Assembly (NCBI GenBank): GCA_021151625.1
Contig: JAGKWY010000044.1
Span: 1-50,038, forward strand
Direction: 5' to 3'
Source: Gammaproteobacteria bacterium
Lineage (GTDB): Bacteria > Pseudomonadota > Gammaproteobacteria > Pseudomonadales > Cellvibrionaceae
Length of the DNA: 50,038 nucleotides
Numbering within the stretch: position 1 is the stretch's first letter; every line of letters begins with the position of its first letter. The notes under the pieces are model-generated. The model was not told where the DNA came from and made no database searches. It saw nothing but the letters and a program-made list of their open reading frames with translations. Of this stretch, positions 24,838 through 32,449 are shown one piece after another. A program made the translations under genes and the position numbers.

Positions 24838-27636
24838 TTACGCAAACGCGCGGCTTTCACCTGCGCCTTCCACATTGGTAACACAACGCAAGCAAATAGT
24901 TGGATGCACTGTGTTTGCACCCACATCGGCACGATGATGCCAGCAGCGTTCACACTTGGTGTATTCAGATTTTTTCACCGCCACTTGCAAACCGCTCATT
25001 TCCGTTGCTTCTGCGTTTTGTGCAGCACTCAATGCCTGCACATTCGCCGTTGATGTGATCAACACAAAGCGCAACTCATCGCCCAGTTTCTGCAGCTCGG
25101 CCAACAACTTGTCATCAACAAATAAAGTAACTTCTGTACCCAAAGCACCGCCCACTTCACCGGCAGCACGTTTGGCTTCAATCACTTTGTTCACTGCAGT
25201 TTTCACTTCGGCAATCAATGCCCAGTAATTATCCGCGAAAGAATCTGCCGGCAATGCCGGAAGATTAAACCACTCGGCGACAAATACATTCGCATCGCGC
25301 TTGCCCGGCAATACTTGCCAGATTTCATCAGCAGTGAAGCTCAGGATTGGGGCAATCCAGCGCACCAGCGCTTCAATTACATAATACAAAGCCGTTTGCG
25401 CCGAGCGACGCGCGCGCGCATCTGCTTTAACCGTGTACTGACGATCTTTAATAATATCCAGATAGAAACCGCCCAACTCTACAACGCAGAAGTTATGCAG
25501 CTTTTGATAAATCATATGCAGTTCATAGCTGTTGTAATAGCCGATGATTTCCTGCTGCAATTGTGCAGTTTGACCAACAATCCAGCGATCCAGTTGCACC
25601 ATTTGATCCATAGGCACCAAATCAGTTTCCGGATTAAAGCCCACCAGATTCGACAACATAAAACGTGCAGTGTTGCGGATGCGACGATAAGAATCGGCAG
25701 TGCGTTTTAAAATTTCATCAGACACACGCATGTCGTTGCTGAAATCTGTGGCGGCGATCCACAAGCGCAGAACGTCAGCACCGTATTCATTCATCACCTT
25801 TTGCGGTGGCACCACGTTGCCCAAGGATTTGGACATTTTGTTGCCGTTGGCATCTACCGTAAAACCGTGGGTCAACACAGTTTTATAGGGTGGCACCGCA
25901 TGCATTGCCATAGAGGTTTTCAGCGATGATTGGAACCAGCCACGATGCTGATCCGAACCTTCCAGATACAAATCCGCCGGGAATCGCAGGCCTGCACGCT
26001 GCGCCAGCACCGCATAGTGAGTGACTCCGGAATCGAACCACACATCCAGAGTATCGGTAACTTTTTGATAAGTATCCGCATCAGCACCGAGCAATTCTTT
26101 TGCATTCAGCTCAAACCAGGCATCCATCCCGCCCTGCTCAACTTTTTGCGCAACCGCTTCAATCAAACGTGGCGTTTCCGGATGTAAGTCTTGCGTTTCT
26201 TTATGCACAAACAAGGCAATAGGCACACCCCAGGTGCGCTGACGGGAGATACACCAATCCGGCGAGCTTGCCAGCATGGAATCGATACGCGCCTTGCCCC
26301 AATCAGGAACCCACTGCACACCATCAACAGCAGCAGCAACCTGATCGCGCAAATTATTTTTGCTCATGCTCACAAACCATTGCGGTGTAGCACGGAAAAT
26401 CAACGGGGTTTTGGTACGCCAGCAATGTGGGAAGCTGTGAGTGATTTTGCCCTGCGCCAGCAGTGCATGTTTTTCAATTAACAGCTCGACCACTTTTTCA
26501 TCCACTTTATACACGTGATCACCCGCAAAAATTTCTACATTGGGGCGATAGGTTCCGTGGTCATCGATGTAATTGAGTGTGCCGATTCCATATTTCAACC
26601 CGACATTAAAGTCTTCTGCACCGTGATCTGGTGCGGTGTGAACAAAACCGGTACCGGCGTCGGTAGTTACGTGATCACCGAGAATCACCGGCACCTGGCG
26701 CGCATAGAACGGATGCTGCACCAGTAAATGTTCGAGTGCTGCGCCTTTTACACGACCAACGATTTCTGCGTTTTCCACTTTCGCGCGCGCTACAACACTA
26801 TTTACCAATGACTCTGCAACTAACAAACGCTCCACACCGACTTGTACCACGGCATAGTCGATATCGGCATTGGCAGATACCGCCTGGTTGGCAGGCAGGG
26901 TCCAGGGAGTAGTGGTCCAGATCACCAGCGAAACTTTGCCGCAGCCGGTTAAACCCTCGATGGTTTTTTCAATTGCATGCTGATCGACAAAAGCAAATTT
27001 TACGTCGATTGAGAAAGAGGTTTTATCGTGGTATTCCACTTCCGCTTCGGCGAGTGCAGAGCCGCCCACCACACTCCAGTAAACCGGTTTAAAACCGCGC
27101 AGCAAATGGCCGTTCTCGGCGATTTTGCCCAGCGAGCGAATAATGTCGGCTTCAAATTTGTAATCCATGGTGAGATAGGGATTTTCCCAATCACCCAGTA
27201 CGCCCAGGCGAATAAAATCCTTGCGCTGGCCTTCAAGCTGGCCGGCAGCATATTCGCGACATTTTTGGCGGAAAGTTTTTACATCCACCTTATCGCCGGC
27301 TTTGCCGATTTTTTTCTCCACATTGTGTTCAATGGGCAAGCCATGGCAGTCCCAACCGGGCACATAGGGCGAATCAAAACCGCTCAGGGTTTTGCTTTTG
27401 ATAATGATGTCTTTGAGGATTTTGTTAACCGCATGACCAATGTGAATATCGCCATTCGCATAAGGTGGGCCGTCGTGCAAAATAAATTGCTCGCGACCGG
27501 CGCGCGCCGTGCGAATTTGCTGGTACAAGTTATTCGCTTGCCAGTTTTTCAGCATTTCCGGCTCGCGTTGCGCGAGGTTCGCCTTCATGGCGAAATCGGT
27601 ATTAGGCAGGTTCAGTGTTGCTTTGTAATCGGTCAT
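24838..27636 (-). CDS. ileS: isoleucyl-tRNA synthetase
   Basis: Charges tRNA-Ile, a class I enzyme with an editing domain. 932 residues, standard for the bacterial type. Visible are the HIGH motif in PPYANGDIHIGHAVNKIL (about 58-75), the CP1 editing domain with WTTTPWTLPANQA and the TAPDHG segment, the KMSKS motif in GNKMSKSLGN (about 600), the anticodon-binding domain, and the C-terminal zinc finger with CERCWHH and CLRC. ATG 27636 opens MTDYKATLNLPNTDF, typical for the family. ribF ends 27 nt upstream. No T-box leader was seen. Confidence 0.98.
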   Translation of the reverse strand: MTDYKATLNLPNTDFAMKANLAQREPEMLKNWQANNLYQQIRTARAGREQFILHDGPPYANGDIHIGHAVNKILKDIIIKSKTLSGFDSPYVPGWDCHGLPIEHNVEKKIGKAGDKVDVKTFRQKCREYAAGQLEGQRKDFIRLGVLGDWENPYLTMDYKFEADIIRSLGKIAENGHLLRGFKPVYWSVVGGSALAEAEVEYHDKTSFSIDVKFAFVDQHAIEKTIEGLTGCGKVSLVIWTTTPWTLPANQAVSANADIDYAVVQVGVERLLVAESLVNSVVARAKVENAEIVGRVKGAALEHLLVQHPFYARQVPVILGDHVTTDAGTGFVHTAPDHGAEDFNVGLKYGIGTLNYIDDHGTYRPNVEIFAGDHVYKVDEKVVELLIEKHALLAQGKITHSFPHCWRTKTPLIFRATPQWFVSMSKNNLRDQVAAAVDGVQWVPDWGKARIDSMLASSPDWCISRQRTWGVPIALFVHKETQDLHPETPRLIEAVAQKVEQGGMDAWFELNAKELLGADADTYQKVTDTLDVWFDSGVTHYAVLAQRAGLRFPADLYLEGSDQHRGWFQSSLKTSMAMHAVPPYKTVLTHGFTVDANGNKMSKSLGNVVPPQKVMNEYGADVLRLWIAATDFSNDMRVSDEILKRTADSYRRIRNTARFMLSNLVGFNPETDLVPMDQMVQLDRWIVGQTAQLQQEIIGYYNSYELHMIYQKLHNFCVVELGGFYLDIIKDRQYTVKADARARRSAQTALYYVIEALVRWIAPILSFTADEIWQVLPGKRDANVFVAEWFNLPALPADSFADNYWALIAEVKTAVNKVIEAKRAAGEVGGALGTEVTLFVDDKLLAELQKLGDELRFVLITSTANVQALSAAQNAEATEMSGLQVAVKKSEYTKCERCWHHRADVGANTVHPTICLRCVTNVEGAGESRAFA

Positions 27637-27663
27637 GATTCACGGTCAACTTTGTTAACAAAT

Positions 27664-28608
27664 TTAAAGTAGAAAATATTGTTTGGCCTGGGCAATGTCC
27701 GTTTGCAATTGGGTTTGCAATTCATCCAGTGAATTGAATTTTTTTTCATCGCGCAATTTAGTGTGAAAGGTCACATCAATCATGGCGCCATAGGCCATGC
27801 GCGAAAAATCAAATAAATGAACTTCCAGCAGCGGTTTTTTATCGCCCGTTACTGTCGGTCGCACACCGACATTGGCAACGCCGTTATGCACATTGCCATC
27901 AGTAAATCTCACCGTGACAGTAAATACCCCGTGCAACGGTGAGCGATAGCGACGCAAATGTACATTGGCAGTAGGCACACCCAGTTTGCGCCCTAACTGC
28001 TGGCCATAGGCGATGCGGCCATTGATGCTGTAAGGTTTGCCGAGCAACTGCTCCGCACCGGCAAAATCGCCCTGCTCCAGCAACTGGCGAATACGCGTAC
28101 TGCTCACCCTTTCGCCCGCTACTTCCAGGGTTACGGTATCGGTCACATTAAAACCGCGCTGGCTGCCGAGGGTTTGCAAAAGCGCAAAGTCGCCGCGCCT
28201 GTCGCAGCCAAAACGAAAATCATCGCCCACCACCAGGTGCTTGATGTTCAAGCCATCGATCAGCACCTTTTCCACAAAGGCTTCCGCCGAGAGGCTGCGC
28301 AAGGCTTGGTTAAACTGCAGGCAGAGCACGCGACTAACACCGGCAGCGAGCAGCGCCTGAACTTTTTCGCGCAGGCGCATCAGGCGTGCAGGCGCTTTAT
28401 CGCCGGCAAAAAACTCGTGCGGCTGGGGCTCAAAAATAATCACAACTGAGGGCAATTGATGTGCGCTGGCAACCTGTTGCAACTGCTGCAAGATCGCCTG
28501 ATGCCCCAGATGAACACCATCAAAGGAGCCAATCGTGGCAACGCAGCCACGGTGCCAGGGGCGCAGGTTGTGTAAACCGCGAATAAACGCAGGTGCCGCC
28601 GGATTCAC
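27664..28608 (-). CDS. ribF: bifunctional riboflavin kinase / FAD synthetase
   Basis: Phosphorylates riboflavin to FMN and adenylylates FMN to FAD. About 314 residues. The N-terminal nucleotidyltransferase domain has GSFDGVHLGHQAIL and later RVSSTRIRQLLEQGD. The C-terminal riboflavin kinase domain has GRIAYGQQLGRKLGVPTANVHL and HGVFTV. No ATG exists before the conserved FIRGLHNLRPWHRGC. GTG 28608, with a GAGGG site 11 nt upstream, is preferred; TTG 28626, overlapping the murJ stop, is the alternative. ileS follows 27 nt later, as in most gammaproteobacteria. Confidence 0.95.
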   Translation of the reverse strand: MNPAAPAFIRGLHNLRPWHRGCVATIGSFDGVHLGHQAILQQLQQVASAHQLPSVVIIFEPQPHEFFAGDKAPARLMRLREKVQALLAAGVSRVLCLQFNQALRSLSAEAFVEKVLIDGLNIKHLVVGDDFRFGCDRRGDFALLQTLGSQRGFNVTDTVTLEVAGERVSSTRIRQLLEQGDFAGAEQLLGKPYSINGRIAYGQQLGRKLGVPTANVHLRRYRSPLHGVFTVTVRFTDGNVHNGVANVGVRPTVTGDKKPLLEVHLFDFSRMAYGAMIDVTFHTKLRDEKKFNSLDELQTQLQTDIAQAKQYFLL

Positions 28609-28622
28609 GCTGGGTACAGCCC

Positions 28623-30149
28623 TCAATCAAATCGACGGCGAACGACTCGTTCCAGTAGATGCCACTCAGCCCACCCGGACCAGAACTGCAAAATTCCCAG
28701 GAGCACCGCCACCATGGCCAGATTGGCGGCGCCATAGCGCAACCAGATCTTCGACCAATCACTGGCCGGGGTATAAACCCCTGCCTTACGCAGGCCACGG
28801 TAGAGCAGGAAGGCGTTAACGTAAGCAGCCATGGCTGTAGTGAATGCCAGACCAACATGCCCAAGCCCTAACATCGCCAGCGGGATAACCGCTAGCGGCT
28901 TCATCAGGATATTGGCAAGGATCGCCACTATGCCGGTACGCACCGGGGTTTTCATGTCCTGCCGCGCAAAGAATCCGGGCACTAACACCTTGATCAACAT
29001 GAAGGCAAACAAGCCCAACGCATAGGCTTTGAGGCTGTAAGTGGACATCGTAATATCATGCAGCTTCATCTCGCCGTGATAGAACAAGGTAAACAAAATT
29101 GGCTTTGCCAAGATTATGAGCGCCAGTGTTGCCGGTAACGCAATTAGCACTACAAAACGAATCGCCCAATCGAGCATATCGCTGAATTTTTGGGTAGATT
29201 GTGCCGCACTTAAGCGCGAAAGCCCCGGCATAATTACCGTCGCAATTGCCACCCCGAATACGCCCAGCGGCAGCTCCACCAGACGATCCGAATAAAACAG
29301 CCAGCTCACCGCACCATCGCCCAGCATGGTGGCGATAATCGAATCCAGCAGCAGGTTTAACTGACTGACAGAGACCCCAAACAATGCGGGAGTCATCAGT
29401 ACCAGAATGCGTTTAACTCCCGGGTGCGACCAATCCAGCTTGGGCGAAGGCAAAAGATGTAATTGCTGCAAAAATGGCAATTGGAACAACAGAGAAAAAA
29501 TGCCCGCCACCAGAATACTCCAGGCTAGCGCATAGGCTGGATTGGGGAAAAAATCGGCCACCAATAAAGCGGCAGCAATCATAAAGATATTGAGAAAAAC
29601 CGGCGTAACGGCAGGTATCGCAAAGCGGTCATAGCTGTTGAGAATGGCACCGGCAAAACCGGTGAGCGAGATCAACATCAAATAGGGAAAGGTGATGCGA
29701 ATTAATTCAATCAGCAACGAAAATTTTTCCGGTTCATCCGCATAGCCCCAGGCAAATAGATAAGCAAAACCCGCCGCACCGGCAATTCCCAGCAGGGTAA
29801 ACAACAGCAAAATTGACCCAAGGCAACCGGCAACTTTATCCACCAGTTCTTTTACCGCATCGCGCCCGCCCTTCTCCTTGTACTCCGCCAACACCGGAAT
29901 AAAGGCTTGCGAAAAAGCCCCCTCGGCAAACAGGCGGCGAAAGAAATTGGGAATTTTTTGGGCAATAGCAAAGGCGTCCATCGCCCCACCCGCCCCCAGC
30001 ACACTGGCGAGCACAATATCGCGCACCAGACCCAGCACGCGCGACGTCATGGTCATGGAGCCAGTCAGCAAACTGGAGCGCAGCAGGCTTTTAGGTTTGG
30101 CAGTTTTGGGAGCTGGTTGCTCCGGGGATGGATCGGGTAAATCAGACAC
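28623..30149 (-). CDS. murJ: lipid II flippase MurJ
   Basis: Inner-membrane MOP-superfamily transporter that moves lipid II to the periplasmic side for peptidoglycan synthesis. About 508 residues, 14 membrane segments. A proline-rich cytoplasmic tail of roughly 25 residues precedes the conserved SLLTGSMTMTSRVLGLVRDIVLA, then FAIAQKIPNFFRRLFAEGAFSQAFIPVL, the first-helix and TM2 signature of MurJ. The start is GTG 30149 (AGGA site 8 nt upstream) or TTG 30170, the only possibilities before an in-frame stop. In Pseudomonas rpsT lies next to murJ; here the neighbour is a lysozyme-inhibitor gene. Confidence 0.96.
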   Translation of the reverse strand: MSDLPDPSPEQPAPKTAKPKSLLRSSLLTGSMTMTSRVLGLVRDIVLASVLGAGGAMDAFAIAQKIPNFFRRLFAEGAFSQAFIPVLAEYKEKGGRDAVKELVDKVAGCLGSILLLFTLLGIAGAAGFAYLFAWGYADEPEKFSLLIELIRITFPYLMLISLTGFAGAILNSYDRFAIPAVTPVFLNIFMIAAALLVADFFPNPAYALAWSILVAGIFSLLFQLPFLQQLHLLPSPKLDWSHPGVKRILVLMTPALFGVSVSQLNLLLDSIIATMLGDGAVSWLFYSDRLVELPLGVFGVAIATVIMPGLSRLSAAQSTQKFSDMLDWAIRFVVLIALPATLALIILAKPILFTLFYHGEMKLHDITMSTYSLKAYALGLFAFMLIKVLVPGFFARQDMKTPVRTGIVAILANILMKPLAVIPLAMLGLGHVGLAFTTAMAAYVNAFLLYRGLRKAGVYTPASDWSKIWLRYGAANLAMVAVLLGILQFWSGWAEWHLLERVVRRRFD

Positions 30150-30240
30150 GGGCGAATCCTGCGCGGGCAAAAAGATGCGGCATTATCCACGGCTGGTATA
30201 CTCAGGTACAACACCCTCAGGAATGGCTCAAGGAGAAATT

Positions 30241-30876
30241 ATGTTTGTCCATCTGCGCTGGCTCCTTGTTGCCACAACAATCACTGGATTAAGCGCCTGC
30301 AACCCGGCAGGTTCAACCACCACAACGGCTACCACGCCAACAGCAACCACAGCATCATTGGAGTGCACCAAAGCCAAGTCCGGCAGTATTCTTCAGCTAA
30401 TTTGTAATACACCCGCTCTCACAACACTCGACCATCAATTAAATAGCGTTTACAGCGATGCACGAAACAAAGCCAAAGACGAACAGCTCGCGCAGCTGAT
30501 TGCCGCGCAGCGCGGCTGGCTAAAAGGTCGCGATGACTGCTGGAAAGCCGACGATAAAACAGCTTGCGTCACCGCAGAATACCAACATCGGATTGCCGAG
30601 TTACAAGCCAGTTATCAATTGGTCAATAGTGTCGGCCCCGTGCGCTTCCAATGCGGCAACCCGCCAGAAACACCACTAATAGTTACCTTTTACGAAAGTG
30701 ACACCCCCACTCTGATCGCCAAACTCAATGGTGAAACGTCATTGATGTATCAACAGCCTGCTGCCAGCGGCAGTAAATACCAGGGGAGCAATGAAAGCTT
30801 TTGGGAACACCAGGGCGAAGCGCGTGTTATCTGGGGCTATAACACACCGGAGATTGTGTGCAAAAAAGTAGAATAA
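30241..30876 (+). CDS. lipoprotein with LprI-like and MliC-like lysozyme inhibitor domains
   Basis: 211 residues. The signal peptide ends in lipobox LSAC (Cys about 20). After a Thr/Ala-rich linker (about 22-38) comes an LprI/DUF1311-type domain (about 40-125): CTKAKSGSILQLICNTPALTTLDHQLNS, QRGWLKGRDDCW and CVTAEYQHRIAEL, with four cysteines. The C-terminal domain (about 133-211) resembles MliC/PliC inhibitors of c-type lysozyme: VRFQCGN, then YESDTPTLIAKLNGE, the SGSKY segment that inserts into the lysozyme active site, WEHQGEARVIW and a final Cys. Expected role: outer-membrane protection from host or predator lysozyme (inference). ATG 30241 has AAGGAG. It overlaps the next gene by 19 nt. 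Confidence 0.8.
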   Translation: MFVHLRWLLVATTITGLSACNPAGSTTTTATTPTATTASLECTKAKSGSILQLICNTPALTTLDHQLNSVYSDARNKAKDEQLAQLIAAQRGWLKGRDDCWKADDKTACVTAEYQHRIAELQASYQLVNSVGPVRFQCGNPPETPLIVTFYESDTPTLIAKLNGETSLMYQQPAASGSKYQGSNESFWEHQGEARVIWGYNTPEIVCKKVE

Positions 30877-31847
30877 TCGCGCGCAGATTTTGCGGTATTT
30901 TTTTGCTTGGCATTGGGTTATCTGCACGCGCAGATACATTGCTACTCACCAATGGCGATCGCATCAGCGGTGAGCTGATTGAGCTCAATTCAACTACTGC
31001 AAAAATTAAAACCAGCTACGCCGGAACCTTATCGCTGGATATAGAGGTCATCCAGAGTTTTCTCACCAATAAAGCACAGCACTGGCAAATCAATTTAAAA
31101 CCCAGGCACCTGCTTATTTATGAAAACGAGCAGCGCGGCCATGTCACTGTCGATGGACATAAAATCGCCATCAGCGATTTACGTTTAGCACCCACCCAAG
31201 CGCACTGGAAAAAATCCGGCCTGCTGGAAACCACCCTGGATGTGGACAACGATGCTAATCGCAAAGAAAAACTTCATATCAATACTGAATTGAATCTCGA
31301 ATCCCAACACTGGCGCCATGCGCTGAAAGCCGAATCAAAACGCGACAAGGAAAAAAGTAAAGTTACTGAAGACACCATCGAATTCAATTACACCCTGGAT
31401 TATTTGTTTGATACCCACTGGCTGGTACGCACCGATAGCACTTATCGCGAAGAAGGTGTGGATATCGCCAGTAAATACTGGTATCTCGGCGCTGGCCCCG
31501 GCTATCGTTTATGGGGCGAAGGCAAAGACAAACTCGATACCATTTTTTCCTATAACCGTTTCTGGTTGAATGCCGGCCCGCTCGATCTGGAATTGAGTGC
31601 CTGGGGCGCCGCACTGGATTACGAGCAATATTGGTTTAACAACAAATTGGAAACCTTTGCGGATCTGCACATTGCCTATCCAACCATTGACACCATTGAT
31701 TACATCGCCAACACCAGCAGTGGCCTGCGCTACTATTTTGAACACAATATCCACGTCTCATTGAAATACGATTACAACGAAACCCGCTTTATACTCGGCA
31801 CAGTGCGCGACAGCAGCTACGTGCTGGGAGCAGGGGTTAATTTCTAA
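30858..31847 (+). CDS. DUF481 family outer membrane protein
   Basis: 329 residues. The signal peptide MQKSRIIARRFCGIFLLGIGLSARA is followed by DTLLLTNGDRISGELIEL, the usual opening of the DUF481/YdiY class. The rest is rich in alternating beta strands (HWRHALKAESKRDKEK, YWYLGAGPGYRLW, YYFEHNIHVSLKYDYNE) and ends in VLGAGVNF with a terminal Phe, the usual signal of outer-membrane barrels. Function is unknown; the family includes a salt-induced protein. The start is GTG 30858, inside the end of the preceding lipoprotein gene, which suggests translational coupling. Confidence 0.82.
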   Translation: MQKSRIIARRFCGIFLLGIGLSARADTLLLTNGDRISGELIELNSTTAKIKTSYAGTLSLDIEVIQSFLTNKAQHWQINLKPRHLLIYENEQRGHVTVDGHKIAISDLRLAPTQAHWKKSGLLETTLDVDNDANRKEKLHINTELNLESQHWRHALKAESKRDKEKSKVTEDTIEFNYTLDYLFDTHWLVRTDSTYREEGVDIASKYWYLGAGPGYRLWGEGKDKLDTIFSYNRFWLNAGPLDLELSAWGAALDYEQYWFNNKLETFADLHIAYPTIDTIDYIANTSSGLRYYFEHNIHVSLKYDYNETRFILGTVRDSSYVLGAGVNF

Positions 31848-31874
31848 TCATCGCACCAAAAAGCAAATTGCCGG

Positions 31875-31917
31875 TTGACTTTCACGGGCCGGGCAAGTAC
31901 TGTACATAAAAACAGTA
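31875..31917 (+). promoter_or_regulatory. LexA-controlled (SOS) promoter
   Basis: A -35 TTGACT at 31875-31880 is followed 17 nt later by TACTGT at 31898. The latter is the start of the LexA box TACTGTACATAAAAACAGTA (31898-31917), which has perfect TACTG/CAGTA arms with the ten central bases A/T-rich except one C. The operator covers the -10 region, the classical position for LexA repression. Confidence 0.88.
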
Positions 31918-31940
31918 ACAACAATTTCGAGGGTTTACCC

Positions 31941-32027
31941 ATGGCAGTAGTCGCCGTATGGCTATGTGATCGGGATGGCAGTATGTTTGAAGATAGAAAA
32001 GTCGCAGAAGAACACGATAAGTACTGA
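31941..32027 (+). CDS. 28-residue yebG-like N-terminal fragment under SOS control
   Basis: The frame starts at ATG 31941, 7 nt after a strong GAGGG, and encodes MAVVAVWLCDRDGSMFEDRK plus eight residues ending EHDKY before TGA. It resembles the N-terminus of YebG, an SOS-induced protein of about 95 residues (E. coli starts MAVEVKYVVIREG; other homologues also have a conserved DK near residue 28). The remaining two thirds are absent; a -1 frameshift would add only about ten unrelated residues. So it is either a truncated yebG or a small peptide that retained its SOS promoter. The peptide is not hydrophobic enough to be a TisB- or DinQ-type membrane toxin. Confidence 0.6.
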   Translation: MAVVAVWLCDRDGSMFEDRKVAEEHDKY

Positions 32028-32033
32028 ACAGCA

Positions 32034-32424
32034 AAACCACCCCCGCCAAGGACTAGGAACACCAGGCAGAGGAGTTGCTGTAAGCACCGGTTCGCCCACA
32101 TCAAACCGGTGCTGCTAATGGCTGCCCACACGGCTATTAGCACGCAAACAACTGAATTCTCCGTCAAGGGTTAACACTTTAAGGTTTCTAACCTTGCAGT
32201 TTTTCCCTTGATAGTCCCTTCGGTGGTTTGTGACGTGTTTAAGTGAGCTTTTTGAATACCTGGGGCACTTCTCCCCAGCGGTAACCCGGCTATTCAATTG
32301 GCTCACTTGCTTCCAATGACTTATTGCAACCCAGGTCGTTCAGCCACACCTGTGTCAGCAATAAGCCACTTTTACCGCCGCACCTTTTCCACACAGGAAA
32401 CCTCAACAGGTGCGGTGGTTTTTT
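32034..32424 (+). ncRNA. candidate structured RNA downstream of LexA box
   Basis: Pairings seen directly. An outer stem, 32034-32041 with 32222-32229, is continued by 32048-32051 with 32217-32220 and 32052-32055 with 32212-32215. It encloses three hairpins: 32083-32092/32104-32113 (10 bp perfect), 32114-32122/32133-32141 (9 bp, one G.T) and 32164-32170/32205-32211 with inner 32181-32186/32190-32195. Downstream are a three-part stem (32241-32248/32301-32308; 32252-32258/32291-32297; 32260-32265/32273-32278), a further stem (32321-32327/32358-32364; 32332-32336/32348-32352), and the terminator. Only the rightward strand has a T-run at the end. I see no hallmark of tmRNA, RNase P, 6S, 4.5S RNA or a group I intron. 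Length from the SOS promoter would be about 515 nt. Confidence 0.6.
32374..32424 (+). terminator. terminator of the structured transcript
   Basis: A 12-bp stem (32374-32385 with 32408-32419, one G.T), internally capped by TTTCC/GGAAA, is followed by a T-run to 32424. The minus strand has no T-run after the hairpin, so it serves rightward transcription. Confidence 0.85.
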
Positions 32425-32449
32425 CTTGCCAGATAACAAATAAATTCGG

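Larger units (their letters stand above)
31848..32449. other. 602-nt gap holding an SOS promoter, a tiny reading frame and a structured RNA
   Basis: No full-length gene lies here. From left to right the gap has a promoter overlapped by a LexA box, a 28-codon yebG-like frame with a good ribosome site, about 390 nt with at least six well-formed stems, and a rightward intrinsic terminator 25 nt before the stop of the converging ABC ATPase gene. Each is listed separately. Open frames on the minus strand here lack recognisable protein character. Confidence 0.85.

Noticed and set aside
31844..32167. Minus-strand open frame of about 107 codons in the SOS/RNA gap
   Set aside because: It overlaps the promoter, the LexA box and the RNA stems, has no ribosome site, and its product resembles no family I know.
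32034..32424. Group I intron, tmRNA or RNase P RNA
   Set aside because: GGACTA and TAGTCC recall the intron P7 strands, but here they are nested in one long helix, not in a pseudoknot. The conserved tmRNA and RNase P sequences are absent.
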